This document shows positions 33,600 to 42,663 of a DNA stretch of 54,370 nucleotides, one piece after another; position 1 is the stretch's first letter, and each line of letters opens with the position of its first letter. Source of the stretch: Clostridia bacterium (lineage in GTDB: Bacteria > Bacillota > Clostridia > Christensenellales > DTU072); the NCBI GenBank assembly GCA_017461065.1, contig JAFTZC010000014.1:1-54370 (forward strand), read 5' to 3'. Under the pieces are notes generated by a model that saw only the letters and a list, made by a program, of their open reading frames with translations, was not told where the DNA came from and made no database searches. Position numbers and translations under genes: made by a program.

Positions 33600-35311
33600 T
33601 GCTTGGTGGCGCGTTTTTGCAATATAAATCGCTGCTCAAGGTGTTTTTGTCAAACCTAATTGCACTTCCAAGCAAAAAACAGGTTACCGAGAAGACCACG
33701 GGTGCAAAAAAATTGGGCAAAATAGGGGTGCTTGCTTTGGCAGCCTTCGGTTTTGTCAGTATTTTTGCCTACCTCATACTCGTTGCTTACGAGTTGACGG
33801 TCGCTTCCATAAATTCGGGTAGGGTAGTCGAGCTTCAATACGCCTTTATGGCTATGGCACAAATTACCGTGTTGCTGTTTGGGCTTGCCTCCCTTCTTAA
33901 TAATTTGTATTTTGCAAAGGATAACGCGTTGCTCTGCTCGCTTCCTTTCAAAAAGGGCGTGGTTTTCTTATCAAAGTTCACTATGACCTATTTGGGAGAA
34001 CTTTTGTTTGCGGCACTCGTATATCTACCGCTGACGATTACTTCACTCGTAACGCTAATGCAGTACGATTATCCCGGTGTAAACGGACTTTCGTTCGTCG
34101 TCGTAGTGATAAACCTACTGTTTATCCCGGCTTTGCCGCTACTTGCCGCAACCCTTATATCCCAACCGCTTATGCGATTGGTGTCGCTACTAAAAAAGCG
34201 AACGCTTGGCAATTCGCTCGTAATGGCGCTTTGCTACGTGGCGTTTTTCGCTTTGTATTTCCCACTCGTGATAGGCGTATCAACGGTGGGTGAAACGGGC
34301 GTGCTCGGTGGAGATATGATAGGGGCGTTCGTAGCTCTCAAGAATTACACGATATTCAACTATCCGCTCGTAAACGCAACGCTAAATAATAACGTTTTAC
34401 TAAATCTCGTTATTTATTTTGCAGGCGTGTTGGTGGTAGGAGTAATATCCGTTCTACTATCCTTCGTGTTCTACAAGAAGTCCCTTATGAAACTAAGCGA
34501 AGGGGACGGAATTGTCGCAAAAAAGGTTAAAAACGCCAAAAATACGGCTAATTCCACTATAAAAAGTTTCTTGATTAAGGACTTCAAGACGCTACTGCAT
34601 ACGCCGCAACTGCTTATAAATTGCATTATGGTTATAGTGCTTCCAAGCATAATAATAGCATTTATGAGCGGTGAGTTTGGACAATCGATGCTTGAGGAAG
34701 AATTTGCTTCCAACATTAACACCAACGTATTCGTATTGTCGCTTGCAACCTATCTCGTAGCGCTGTTATCTTGTGCAGGCAATCCCTTTGGCTATATTGG
34801 ATTTTCCATCGAAGGCAAAAACCTTTATATGCTAAAATCCTTGCCAATAAGCCACAAGGACGTAATCAAGTCAAAGTTTATCTTTTCGGTTTTGATTACC
34901 GCAGTATCGTCACTCGTACTGCTAATAGTATTCCCGTTTGCAAGCGGTATCAAAAACGCCGTTGCAATAGTGGGATTACCGCTGCAGTCCTTTGCAACCG
35001 GCATATCCTTTAGCGCGATAGGATTGTATTCCGACCTAAAAAATCCCAATCTAAATTGGGTAAATATAAACGAAATCACGCGTAATAACCTAAAAACCAT
35101 CAAACCGATGATGCTATATCTTGCATTATCCTTTGTTTATTTGATAGTCGGCATAGTTCTTGCGGTGCTTATGCAAGCGATTACGCTAAACGAGTATTTG
35201 GTAGTAACCGTTTACTACGTAATATGCTTGACGGCGCCTGTGGTGATATTCGTATTATATTTCAAAAAACTACTAAACGCCGAAGATTTGATGAGTAAAA
35301 TAGGAGGCTAA
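33599..35311 (+). CDS. ABC-2-type transporter permease
   Basis: Integral membrane partner of the upstream ATPase. 570 residues with about twelve membrane segments in two blocks separated by a lysine-rich loop near residue 300 (VAKKVKNAKNTANSTIKSFL). The size and the pattern LLIKDFKTLLHTPQLL-like segment start resemble the large permeases of Clostridial exporters of unknown cargo. TAATG overlap with the ATPase gene indicates coupling. The gene ends directly before ruvX. Confidence 0.85.
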   Translation: MLGGAFLQYKSLLKVFLSNLIALPSKKQVTEKTTGAKKLGKIGVLALAAFGFVSIFAYLILVAYELTVASINSGRVVELQYAFMAMAQITVLLFGLASLLNNLYFAKDNALLCSLPFKKGVVFLSKFTMTYLGELLFAALVYLPLTITSLVTLMQYDYPGVNGLSFVVVVINLLFIPALPLLAATLISQPLMRLVSLLKKRTLGNSLVMALCYVAFFALYFPLVIGVSTVGETGVLGGDMIGAFVALKNYTIFNYPLVNATLNNNVLLNLVIYFAGVLVVGVISVLLSFVFYKKSLMKLSEGDGIVAKKVKNAKNTANSTIKSFLIKDFKTLLHTPQLLINCIMVIVLPSIIIAFMSGEFGQSMLEEEFASNINTNVFVLSLATYLVALLSCAGNPFGYIGFSIEGKNLYMLKSLPISHKDVIKSKFIFSVLITAVSSLVLLIVFPFASGIKNAVAIVGLPLQSFATGISFSAIGLYSDLKNPNLNWVNINEITRNNLKTIKPMMLYLALSFVYLIVGIVLAVLMQAITLNEYLVVTVYYVICLTAPVVIFVLYFKKLLNAEDLMSKIGG

Positions 35312-35728
35312 ATGAGAAAACTTGCTTTGGACGTCGGTGACGTAAGAATTGGCTTTGCCACAAGTGATATTATGGGAATAATTGCATCGGGATATGAAAC
35401 TTATACCCGCAAAGGCGCCCCCAAGGACTACGAGTATATTGCCGAGTTTTGCAAAAACAACCAAGTAGATACCATAGTTATCGGTCTTCCTGTAAATATG
35501 GATGGCACCGAGGGTGATAGGGTAATTATCACTCGTGAGTTTGCCGAAGAACTAAAGGAATACGTAGGGGAGCGCAAAATCGTATTTCAAGACGAGCGTT
35601 TAACTACCGTACAAGCCGAAAGAATGTTAATTCAAGGCGGAGTAAGGCGCGAAAAGCGTAAAAAAGTAATCGACAAAGTGGCTGCTACTATTATTTTGCA
35701 GTCCTATCTTGATAAAATAAACTACTAA
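35312..35728 (+). CDS. yqgF: putative pre-16S rRNA nuclease YqgF (RuvX family)
   Basis: RNase H-like protein thought to trim the 5' end of 16S rRNA; also annotated as a Holliday-junction resolvase. 138 residues with the first acidic motif ALDVGDVRIGFA, a second IVIGLPVNMDGTEGDR, and FQDERLTTVQAE plus the closing DKVAATIILQSYLD. All are typical of the family. AGGAGG overlaps the end of the permease gene. Confidence 0.95.
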   Translation: MRKLALDVGDVRIGFATSDIMGIIASGYETYTRKGAPKDYEYIAEFCKNNQVDTIVIGLPVNMDGTEGDRVIITREFAEELKEYVGERKIVFQDERLTTVQAERMLIQGGVRREKRKKVIDKVAATIILQSYLDKINY

Positions 35729-35743
35729 AAGGAGCAAAAAGCA

Positions 35744-36082
35744 ATGGAAAACGAAAAAATCAACAATAATATTGACGAAATAGAAGAGGAAGAAGTTATC
35801 GTTCTTTTGGACGAAAGCACCGGCAAAGAAGTGGAGTTTTCGCTACTTGCAATGCTTGAAGTTGACGGCAAAACCTACGCATATCTCGAGCCACTCGAAG
35901 AAGTTGAAGGCTTTGAGGAGGGCGATTTGCTAATCAACCGCGTTGAGTTTGACGAAAACGGCGAAGAACTATATTATCCTATCGACGACGATCAAGAAAT
36001 TGACAAGGCATTCGAAGCATTTGACGAAATGTATGCCAAAGAGTTTGGTATGCACTGCGACGGCACTCCCGTAGTAGAATAA
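35744..36082 (+). CDS. DUF1292 family protein
   Basis: A 112-residue very acidic protein with VLLDESTGKEVEFSLLAMLEVDGKTYAYLEP, the DUF1292 (YrzB) pattern. In Clostridia and Bacillus such genes follow yqgF and often precede other small genes; their role is unknown. AAGGAG precedes ATG 35744. The stop overlaps the next ATG by 1 bp. Confidence 0.9.
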   Translation: MENEKINNNIDEIEEEEVIVLLDESTGKEVEFSLLAMLEVDGKTYAYLEPLEEVEGFEEGDLLINRVEFDENGEELYYPIDDDQEIDKAFEAFDEMYAKEFGMHCDGTPVVE

Positions 36083-36717
36083 TGAACAAAATTAAAAGGA
36101 TATTGTCCGTTATCCTTATACTTATAATAGGTATAAGCGCGAGCGCGTGCCTAATAGGTTGTAAGGAAGACGGCGAAGGAGAAAATATGCAATATATCGC
36201 AACTTTCGTAATTACAGACCAAGACGGAACCGACCGTATCGTTAAGATACAACTACACCCCGATAAAGCTCCAAAGAGTGTCGAAAACTTTGTAAAACTT
36301 GCAAATAGCGGCTATTATAACGGACTTTGCTTCCACCGTATCGTACCGGGCGGATGTTTGCAAGGCGGTGGATATAAGGTAGAAAACAACACTATCGAAG
36401 AAGCTCCCGACACCAATAGCATTTACGGCGAATTTGCTTCCAACGGTTGGGCACAAAACGACCTCAAGCACGTGTTCGGCACCATTTCTATGGCAAGGAC
36501 GAGCGTCAAGGACTCGGCTACAAGCCAATTTTTCCTTTGCATAGGTTCATATCCGAGCTGGGACGGCGAATACGCAGCTTTTGGCACTATCGTTGACGAA
36601 GTTGAAAGCAAAACCAATCTTACCATTCTCGGCGAGTCAAGTTATGGCAATATCGGATACGGCTTTACCACCTTCCCTTACCCACTTTTGGTTATAAAAA
36701 GCGTAAGTGTAGCTTAA
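36082..36717 (+). CDS. cyclophilin-type peptidyl-prolyl isomerase, lipoprotein
   Basis: Secreted foldase anchored by lipid. 211 residues: a signal peptide with lipobox LIGC (lipidated Cys27), a short acidic linker and a cyclophilin domain with FHRIVPGGCLQGG, SMARTSVKDSATSQFFLCIG and FGTIVDEVE. The active-site arginine is in FHRI. It probably helps proteins fold between membrane and wall. Confidence 0.93.
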   Translation: MNKIKRILSVILILIIGISASACLIGCKEDGEGENMQYIATFVITDQDGTDRIVKIQLHPDKAPKSVENFVKLANSGYYNGLCFHRIVPGGCLQGGGYKVENNTIEEAPDTNSIYGEFASNGWAQNDLKHVFGTISMARTSVKDSATSQFFLCIGSYPSWDGEYAAFGTIVDEVESKTNLTILGESSYGNIGYGFTTFPYPLLVIKSVSVA

Positions 36718-36734
36718 AAATAGTCAAAACCCCC

Positions 36735-36764
36735 TTGAAAAACCATTGATACTGTGGTATTCTA
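36735..36764 (+). promoter_or_regulatory. promoter placing the transcript start at ATG 36771
   Basis: TTGAAA (36735-36740), 18-bp spacer, TATTCT (36759-36764). The ATG at 36771 is at the predicted +1 and there is no Shine-Dalgarno. Confidence 0.6.
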
Positions 36765-36770
36765 TTGTAT

Positions 36771-38177
36771 ATGAGCATAGTAAATAACAAGGCAAAAATT
36801 TCATTATTGGTTATGGCGGTAGTAGTTGCTATCGCACTTTGTGCTATCAGCCTATCTTTTGCAAGCGGCGAAGTTACCGCCTACGCTCAAGAAGAAAACA
36901 ACTATGCTTTTAGCCTAACTACTCGTAGTTTCGTTTATAACGCAAACGCAGTAGATTTACCCCTAAAAGTAACCTATAATGGCACCGAAATCGATAATTA
37001 TAGCATAAGCTATATTTATAACGGTACCGAAGTAGTGGATTCCCCGATAAACGCAGGTAGTTACGTCGCAACCATTACCATAGACGGCACCGACCCCGTG
37101 GTCAGCTCAACCGTGGATTTTGAAATCACGCCAAAACCCCTAAATTTGGTCGTAGGTGGCTCAACCACCTTCCAATATACCGGTATGGGATATAGCCGTA
37201 ACGTTTCTCCGCTTGGCATTTGCGCAGGGGATGCTTGCGAAATTATCACGAGCTACGTTGGCACGCACCACGCACTTGAAGCAGGGGTACTACCTTCGCA
37301 CGCCGATAGCTATGATATGGTTTTTGCAACGTCCAACCCCAATTATAAAGTGGGTGAAGTTGACGGCGAAACCACACTCGTAATTCAAAAACGTACTTTG
37401 TACGTTAAGGTTAACAACACGTCGGTCACCTTTGGCGAAACTCCCGAGTTTACGATATCAATTATCGGTTTCGTTGGTGATGACGACGAATCCGTAATCG
37501 AACAAATGCCTGCCGTCTACTCTAACGCAACGGCAGTAGGCGTACACCAAATCCACGCAACGGGCGGTAGTGCCGAAAACTATAACTTCGAGTATACTTC
37601 GGGTTATCTCACAATCAACGGACTCAGCGCAATCGGCTCCATTGAAGAAACTTCGATTGAGTTCGACGTTGACGGCGTTTTTGCTCCGTCCACCGTTTAC
37701 AACGGCACGGTAATCGACCCCAAGAGTGCCGAAGGTAAAGATTACGTCAAGACGGCAAGACAATTCCGTATGTTGAACTTCACTTCCAAGGCTGCTCAAA
37801 TTTACCAAATCGACTTGGAAAACGGCGCTCAATTATCCGAAAAAATCACCGTTAAATTCAACAACGTAACCACCCTAAATGCAAACGACAACTATTTTAT
37901 AGTTGTAATTTCTCCAGACGGCGTCGTAACCAAGATTACAAAGTACGATTATATCAACGGTTCTTTGACCTTTACAACGCCTTCGCTCGGCACCATATTA
38001 ATCTTTGAAGATAGCTATAACCTAACCGTTCTTTATATTACTATCGCTGCGGTTGCCGCCTTCGTTTTGATGTTGTTTGTAGCAGAAAGAATTCAATATC
38101 GCAACGACAAGCGTCACGCCGACGAAAAGGCAAGGAAGCGCAAGGAAAAGCGTACCAATGACGGTTACATCTGGTAA
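36771..38177 (+). CDS. MBG-domain surface protein with C-terminal membrane anchor
   Basis: A 468-residue exported protein. Signal segment (about 6-30), two or three beta-rich MBG/YDG-type Ig-like repeats (for example ITPKPLNLVVGG, then VIQKRTLYVKVNNTSVTFGE, each followed by NY and a closing strand), a less typical domain, one membrane segment (about 418-440) and a basic cytoplasmic tail (KARKRKEKR). Probably a wall-spanning surface protein. The ligand is unknown. It starts at 36771; a TTG two codons earlier is inside the promoter. It stands alone between housekeeping operons and has its own terminator. Confidence 0.75.
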   Translation: MSIVNNKAKISLLVMAVVVAIALCAISLSFASGEVTAYAQEENNYAFSLTTRSFVYNANAVDLPLKVTYNGTEIDNYSISYIYNGTEVVDSPINAGSYVATITIDGTDPVVSSTVDFEITPKPLNLVVGGSTTFQYTGMGYSRNVSPLGICAGDACEIITSYVGTHHALEAGVLPSHADSYDMVFATSNPNYKVGEVDGETTLVIQKRTLYVKVNNTSVTFGETPEFTISIIGFVGDDDESVIEQMPAVYSNATAVGVHQIHATGGSAENYNFEYTSGYLTINGLSAIGSIEETSIEFDVDGVFAPSTVYNGTVIDPKSAEGKDYVKTARQFRMLNFTSKAAQIYQIDLENGAQLSEKITVKFNNVTTLNANDNYFIVVISPDGVVTKITKYDYINGSLTFTTPSLGTILIFEDSYNLTVLYITIAAVAAFVLMLFVAERIQYRNDKRHADEKARKRKEKRTNDGYIW

Positions 38178-38190
38178 AACCCAAACGTAT

Positions 38191-38219
38191 AAAGCCCTTC
38201 GATAGGGCTTTTTATTTTT
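38191..38219 (+). terminator. Rho-independent terminator after the MBG protein
   Basis: AAAGCCCT (38191-38198), loop TCGAT, AGGGCTTT (38204-38211), T-rich tail. Confidence 0.88.
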
Positions 38220-38286
38220 AAATTAACAGGCGTTCGCCATAATTTAATATTATTTTTATATTTAAATATAAAATGTATAAAATCGT

Positions 38287-38315
38287 TTGCAAAAGGCGGT
38301 TTTATGTGTTATCAT
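38287..38315 (+). promoter_or_regulatory. sigma-A promoter of rpsB-tsf
   Basis: TTGCAA (38287-38292), 17-bp spacer, TATCAT (38310-38315) with TGT in front (extended -10). +1 is expected near 38322. Confidence 0.8.
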
Positions 38316-38321
38316 ACATAA

Positions 38322-38425
38322 GCCATAATACGCACCTATGCGGAGAAAATCGTTGTTGCCCCATAAAGGTGGCGGTTTTTTAAGAAGCGTAGGGAGGAAA
38401 AAACAAATCAGGAGGTATATTTAAA
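38322..38425 (+). promoter_or_regulatory. structured rpsB leader, possible autoregulatory or attenuator RNA
   Basis: The roughly 104-nt leader contains a small CGCA/TGCG hairpin (about 38331-38343). A second stem pairs GCCCC with GGTGGC (one bulge), followed by GGTTTTTT, a terminator-like layout (about 38357-38381). Then AGGAGG precedes ATG 38426. r-protein leaders often bind their own product; no known S2-leader motif was matched by eye. Confidence 0.4.
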
Positions 38426-39160
38426 ATGGCAGTTATTTCAATGAAACAGCTTCTCGAAGCAGGCGTTCACTTTGGACACCAAACCAAAAAATGGAACCCC
38501 AAGATGGGCAAGTACATTTACGATGCAAGAAACGATATCCACATCATCGACCTTCAACTAACCGTTGATCTCGTTGAAGAGGCATACAAGTTTATCCACA
38601 AAGTTGCATCTGAAGGCAAAAACATCCTCTTCGTAGGTAAGAAAAAGCAAGCTAAAGAAGCTATCCAACAAGAAGCAGAACGTTGCGGTATGTTCTATAT
38701 GAACGAAAGATGGCTCGGTGGTACTCTTACCAACTTCCAAACCATCCGCACCCGTATTGATAAGCTCAACAAGCTCAACCAAATGGAAGCTATCGGCGAA
38801 TTCGAACTTCTCCCCAAGAAGGAAGTTATCAAGCTTAAAGCAGAACGTGATAAGCTCGAACAAAACCTTGGCGGTATCAAGAATATGCGTAACCTTCCCG
38901 GTGCATTGTTCGTAGTAGACCTTAAGATCGAGCACATCGCTGTTCAAGAAGCACGCGCTCTCGGTATTCCAATCGTAGGTCTTGTTGACACCAACTGTGA
39001 CCCCGATCTCGTTGATTACGTTATCCCCGGCAACGACGACGCTATCCGCGCTATCAAGCTTATCGCAAGCGTAATGGCAGATGCAGTTATCGCAGCTAAG
39101 GAAGGTACCGAATACGTAACCGACAAAGAAGTTGCTGCTGAAGAAGTCTTTGAAGACTAA
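38426..39160 (+). CDS. rpsB: 30S ribosomal protein S2
   Basis: Structural protein of the small subunit. 244 residues, starting [27 protein letters not shown]-like and including [32 protein letters not shown] and [15 protein letters not shown]. All are hallmark S2 stretches. First of rpsB-tsf, a universal pair. Strong GGAGG site. Codon use is the strongly biased type of highly expressed genes. Confidence 0.98.
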   Translation: MAVISMKQLLEAGVHFGHQTKKWNPKMGKYIYDARNDIHIIDLQLTVDLVEEAYKFIHKVASEGKNILFVGKKKQAKEAIQQEAERCGMFYMNERWLGGTLTNFQTIRTRIDKLNKLNQMEAIGEFELLPKKEVIKLKAERDKLEQNLGGIKNMRNLPGALFVVDLKIEHIAVQEARALGIPIVGLVDTNCDPDLVDYVIPGNDDAIRAIKLIASVMADAVIAAKEGTEYVTDKEVAAEEVFED

Positions 39161-39198
39161 TAAATCGATAAAACAATAGGTAAAAGGAGATTATAAAT

Positions 39199-39864
39199 AT
39201 GGCAAACTTTACTGCAAAAGACGTAGCTGCACTACGTGCAAGTTCAGGCGCAGGCATGATGGATTGCAAAAAGGCTCTCGAAGCTTGTGACGGCAATATG
39301 GAAAAAGCAACCGAATGGCTCCGTGAAAAGGGTATGGCAACCGCTGCTAAGAAAGCTGGCAGAATTGCTGCAGAAGGTATCGTTGACAGTTACATCCATA
39401 TGGGTGGCAAAGTTGGCGTTCTACTCGAAGTTAACTGCGAAACCGACTTCGTTGCAAAGGGCGATGATTTCAAAGCTTTTGCACACGACGTAGCACTACA
39501 AATCGCTGCTGTTAAGCCCCTTTACGTAAGAAGAGAAGAAGTTCCTGCAGACGTTATCGCTAAGGAAAGAGAAATCGCTCTTGCACAAATCAACAACGAT
39601 CCCAAAATGGCTTCTAAGCCCGATATGGTTAAGACCAAGATCATCGATGGTAAGATCGAAACTTACTATAAAGAAAATTGTCTTCTTGACCAAGCATTCG
39701 TTAAGGATAGCTCAAAGACCATCAACCAACTCACCATCGAGCAAACTGCTAAGTGTGGCGAAAAGGTTACCATCCGTCGTTTCGTAAGATTTGAAATGGG
39801 TGAAGGCCTTGAAAAGAGAAACGAAAACTTTGCAGAAGAAATCGCAAAGGCAACTGCTAAATAG
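39199..39864 (+). CDS. tsf: elongation factor Ts
   Basis: Nucleotide-exchange factor for EF-Tu. 221 residues: UBA-like N-terminal domain ([22 protein letters not shown]), then the core with [21 protein letters not shown] and a single C-terminal subdomain. It is shorter than the E. coli form (283), like the compact Thermus type; no break is visible. AAAGGAG precedes ATG 39199. A strong terminator follows. Confidence 0.97.
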   Translation: MANFTAKDVAALRASSGAGMMDCKKALEACDGNMEKATEWLREKGMATAAKKAGRIAAEGIVDSYIHMGGKVGVLLEVNCETDFVAKGDDFKAFAHDVALQIAAVKPLYVRREEVPADVIAKEREIALAQINNDPKMASKPDMVKTKIIDGKIETYYKENCLLDQAFVKDSSKTINQLTIEQTAKCGEKVTIRRFVRFEMGEGLEKRNENFAEEIAKATAK

Positions 39865-39873
39865 TTATTGATT

Positions 39874-39898
39874 AAGGGATACGTAGTATCCCTTTTTT
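39874..39898 (+). terminator. Rho-independent terminator after tsf
   Basis: AAGGGATAC (39874-39882), loop GTA, GTATCCCTT (39886-39894), T-run. Confidence 0.93.
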
Positions 39899-39911
39899 AT
39901 AAGGAGTACTT

Positions 39912-40616
39912 ATGCAACCAAAATATAATAGGATTCTACTAAAAATATCCGGCGAAGCACTCGCAGGTCCAAAAGGCTTTGGTCTTGACCAAGATATCAT
40001 CGAAGGTATTATCAAGCAAATCAAGGAAGTCAAGGAACTTGGCGTCGAAATCGGCATCGTAATCGGTGCAGGTAACTTCTGGAGAGGCAGACAGGGCGGC
40101 AATATGGATAGGTCTACTGCCGACTATATGGGAATGCTTGCAACGGTAATGAACTGCTTGGCTCTACAAGACGCTCTTGAAAAGGCAGGTCTTGCAACCA
40201 GAGTTCAAACCACGCTCCAAATTACCCAAATCGCCGAGCCGTTCATTATCAGAAAGGCAATTAGGCACCTTGAAAAAGGTAGAATCGTAATCTTCGGTTG
40301 CGGCACGGGTGCTCCTTACTTTACGACCGATACCGCAGCAGCTCTCAAGGCCGCTGAAATCAAGGCTGACGTACTACTTCTTGCAAAGAACGTAGACGGT
40401 ATATATGATAGTGACCCTAAGACCAACCCCAATGCAGTCAAGTTCGAGCGTATATCGGGTATCGAGTTTATCAAGCGCGAACTCACTGCAATGGATACCA
40501 CGGCAGTCAGCCTATGTATGACCAACAAAACTCCCGTCATCGCATTCGGCTTAAACGAACCCGAAAGTATCAAGCGCGCTGTAATGGGCGAAAAAATCGG
40601 AACGATAATCGATTAA
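39912..40616 (+). CDS. pyrH: UMP kinase
   Basis: Phosphorylates UMP to UDP for RNA and cell-wall nucleotide supply. 234 residues of amino-acid-kinase fold: [15 protein letters not shown] at the N-terminus, [24 protein letters not shown] and [12 protein letters not shown], all diagnostic. AAGGAG precedes ATG 39912. In most bacteria pyrH and frr are adjacent; here a foreign-looking gene and a terminator separate them. Confidence 0.98.
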   Translation: MQPKYNRILLKISGEALAGPKGFGLDQDIIEGIIKQIKEVKELGVEIGIVIGAGNFWRGRQGGNMDRSTADYMGMLATVMNCLALQDALEKAGLATRVQTTLQITQIAEPFIIRKAIRHLEKGRIVIFGCGTGAPYFTTDTAAALKAAEIKADVLLLAKNVDGIYDSDPKTNPNAVKFERISGIEFIKRELTAMDTTAVSLCMTNKTPVIAFGLNEPESIKRAVMGEKIGTIID

Positions 40617-40620
40617 TGAT

Positions 40621-40647
40621 AAAAAGCACTCGTAAGAGTGCTTTTTT
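40621..40647 (+). terminator. Rho-independent terminator after pyrH
   Basis: AAAAAGCACTC (40621-40631), loop GTAA, GAGTGCTTTTTT. It cuts pyrH from frr. Confidence 0.92.
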
Positions 40648-40706
40648 AAATGCGAAATGCGAAGTGCGAAATACGAAATGGCTTTGCTTGGCAAACAAGG
40701 ATTAAA
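40648..40706. repeat. short remnant of the hairpin/linker repeat
   Basis: Tandem near-copies of TGCGAAA (ATGCGAAATGCGAAGTGCG, then AAATACGAAATGG) run into a small hairpin TTTGC-TTG-GCAAA. The GAAATAC word is the linker of the array at 10365-10680. Confidence 0.5.
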
Positions 40707-40713
40707 TATAATC

Positions 40714-40742
40714 TTGTATGGTTGATATTTGTATGTTATAAT
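40714..40742 (+). promoter_or_regulatory. promoter of the orphan gene between pyrH and frr
   Basis: TTGTAT (40714-40719), 17-bp spacer, TATAAT (40737-40742) with TGT in front, an extended -10. The leader is about 24 nt with AAGGAG. Confidence 0.85.
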
Positions 40743-40772
40743 ATCTTTATATATAATAAGGAGAAAAATATA

Positions 40773-41267
40773 ATGTTTGACGATATTGGTAATAAAATAA
40801 AGAAACTTGCTAAAGTAATGTATATTATTGAGGTGCTTTGTTGCGTTATAATCGGAATTGTAATCTTTATTTTATCTGCAACAGAGAACAATGGATTAAC
40901 GATACTCTATGGACTTTTAATATTAATATTAGGACCAATTTTTGCTTGGTTAGCTACTTTTGTGTTGTATGCGTTTGGTGATCTTGTGGATAATGTTGCT
41001 GCAATTAGAAATAAGGTTGCACCAGCTGGTTTTGGTGAGCAACTAAATAAAGAAAACATTGTTGTATCTGTTCAGGATGAAAATAGTGATGTTGATATCA
41101 CGCCTTTAGAAGATAGTGATAGTGGAGTTGGCGTTTGTGAGAGATGTGGTATTATCGATGTGCCGGTTTGGAAATGTGTGATTAAAGACGAAAAAGGTGT
41201 ACATTATAAAAAATTGTGTATTGATTGCATAACTGATGCAGAAAGCAATGCAGAGATAGTGGATTAA
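40773..41267 (+). CDS. unknown two-span membrane protein with C-terminal cysteine pairs
   Basis: Not recognised. 164 residues: cytoplasmic start MFDDIGNKIKKLAKVM, two membrane segments (about 15-37 and 43-68), an acidic linker (about 95-120) and a small domain with CERCG and CIDC pairs, plausibly a zinc-binding knuckle. ATG 40773 has AAGGAG 9 nt upstream. Codons are much more AT-rich (many AAT, TTA, GTT) than in pyrH and frr beside it, and the gene has its own promoter and terminator between two genes that are normally adjacent. That suggests late acquisition. Function unknown. Confidence 0.75.
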   Translation: MFDDIGNKIKKLAKVMYIIEVLCCVIIGIVIFILSATENNGLTILYGLLILILGPIFAWLATFVLYAFGDLVDNVAAIRNKVAPAGFGEQLNKENIVVSVQDENSDVDITPLEDSDSGVGVCERCGIIDVPVWKCVIKDEKGVHYKKLCIDCITDAESNAEIVD

Positions 41268-41287
41268 TCAGTAGAATAAATAATATA

Positions 41288-41313
41288 AACATCCTTAAGG
41301 GGTGTTCTTATTA
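41288..41313 (+). terminator. probable terminator after the orphan gene
   Basis: AACATCC, loop TTAAG, GGGTGTT with one wobble pair, then CTTATTATT. Weak stem but T-rich tail. Confidence 0.6.
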
Positions 41314-41329
41314 TTGATAAAACTAATAC

Positions 41330-41358
41330 TTGTAATCTTAGTCTCAATATGTTATTAT
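41330..41358 (+). promoter_or_regulatory. sigma-A promoter of the frr-uppS-cdsA-dxr operon
   Basis: TTGTAA (41330-41335), 17-bp spacer, TATTAT (41353-41358) with TGT in front (extended -10). It serves the long operon that runs to 48352. Confidence 0.85.
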
Positions 41359-41396
41359 ATTATATATAATAAAAATTAAACTCAGGAGATTATTTT

Positions 41397-41972
41397 ATGG
41401 GTTATGAATTATTAGAAGTCGAAATGGTTTTTGACGATCTTGCTGAAAGAATTGAAAAAACCAAAGCAAGTCTTAGTAATGAATTTAAGTCAATGAGAGC
41501 AGGCCGTGCTAATCCACATATCCTTGATAAGGTTATGGTTCCTTACTATGGTATGGATACTCCCATCAACCAAATGGCTAACATCACCATTCCCGAAGCT
41601 CGTATGCTCGTTATCAACGTATGGGACCAAAGTGCTCTTAAGACCGTTGAAAAGGCAATTATTGCCGCTAACGTAGGCATTTTCCCCACCAACGACGGCA
41701 AGGTTCTTCGTATGGTATTCCCTGAACTCACCGAAGAAAGACGTCGCACTCTCGTTAAGGACGTTAAGGTTTCAACCGAAAACGCAAAGGTTGCTATCCG
41801 TAATATCCGTCGTGATGCTATCAATATGCTTCGTACCTACAAGAAGGACAGCATCGTAACCGAAGACGATTACAATGCTTACGAAAAGGACGTTGATAAG
41901 CAAGCATCAAGCGCTATTGCCGATATCGACAAGATGAGCTCCGAAAAAGAAACGGAGATAATGAGCGTATAG
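41397..41972 (+). CDS. frr: ribosome recycling factor
   Basis: Splits post-termination ribosomes together with EF-G. 191 residues, with the family core KSMRAGRANPHILDKVMVPYYG and the closing VDKQASSAIADIDKMSSEKETEIMSV-type helix. CAGGAG stands 8 nt before ATG 41397, so I use it. It gives about 7 more N-terminal residues than usual; an internal ATG at 41424 would give the usual length but has a poorer site. First gene of the lipid/isoprenoid operon. Confidence 0.96.
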   Translation: MGYELLEVEMVFDDLAERIEKTKASLSNEFKSMRAGRANPHILDKVMVPYYGMDTPINQMANITIPEARMLVINVWDQSALKTVEKAIIAANVGIFPTNDGKVLRMVFPELTEERRRTLVKDVKVSTENAKVAIRNIRRDAINMLRTYKKDSIVTEDDYNAYEKDVDKQASSAIADIDKMSSEKETEIMSV

Positions 41973-41976
41973 TAAA

Positions 41977-42663
41977 ATGCACTTATCAGTTATTATGGAC
42001 GGGGGTGGCCGTTTTGCCGCGAGCAAAGGTTTGCCGAGATTTAACGGCTACGTTTACGGCACCCGCGCCATACTTGATATAATTGATGCGTGCGACGAAA
42101 ATCGTATTTCGCATCTATCTTTTTACGTTTCCAGCAAGGAAAATCTCGCCCGTGGAATTGGCGAGAAGCTTGCTATTTCTTCAGTTTACGTAGATTTTAT
42201 CCAAAACACGCTACTTCCCATTTGCAAAACAAGGGGATACAAGTTGTTTTTTGTCGGCGACTTTGAAGCTCTTACGCCCGAACTTATGTCGACTATTGCG
42301 CTTGCAAACTCACAAACCATAAACAATAGGGGGGTGACCGTTGCTTTCGTGTTTGCCTATAACGGTATGCAAGAAGTTACCGATGCGTTCAACCAAGTTT
42401 TCAAGCAAAAGCTTATAAGCGGAGTGCTCACTCCCGTTACCACCCAAGAAGTTCAACAATATATGTACTCGGCATCACTCCCACCCGTTGATTGCCTTAT
42501 TAGGTACGGCGGCGCCCATAGGGTATCGGGCTTTTTGCCTTTTAGCATTGCCTACGCCGAGCTATTCTTTTTGGACAAGCTGTTTCCCGAGGCGGATAAG
42601 GGCGATATCTACGACGTAATCAAAAAATATAAGAAAATTAAAAGGAAGTTTGGTAAAATATAA
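41977..42663 (+). CDS. uppS: divergent isoprenyl transferase (undecaprenyl diphosphate synthase family)
   Basis: Expected to make the C55 lipid carrier of wall synthesis. 228 residues. The catalytic Asp (Asp8) in IMDGGGRF and the C-terminal RxxGxxRxSxF block (LIRYGGAHRVSGF, then IAYAELFF) are kept. Several otherwise near-invariant residues differ: Asn of MDGNGRW is Gly, Trp is Phe, the His of the GHxxG loop is Tyr, and Glu of GEHR is Ala. Position between frr and cdsA is the classical uppS locus. Either a fast-evolving but working enzyme or one with changed product. Confidence 0.85.
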   Translation: MHLSVIMDGGGRFAASKGLPRFNGYVYGTRAILDIIDACDENRISHLSFYVSSKENLARGIGEKLAISSVYVDFIQNTLLPICKTRGYKLFFVGDFEALTPELMSTIALANSQTINNRGVTVAFVFAYNGMQEVTDAFNQVFKQKLISGVLTPVTTQEVQQYMYSASLPPVDCLIRYGGAHRVSGFLPFSIAYAELFFLDKLFPEADKGDIYDVIKKYKKIKRKFGKI

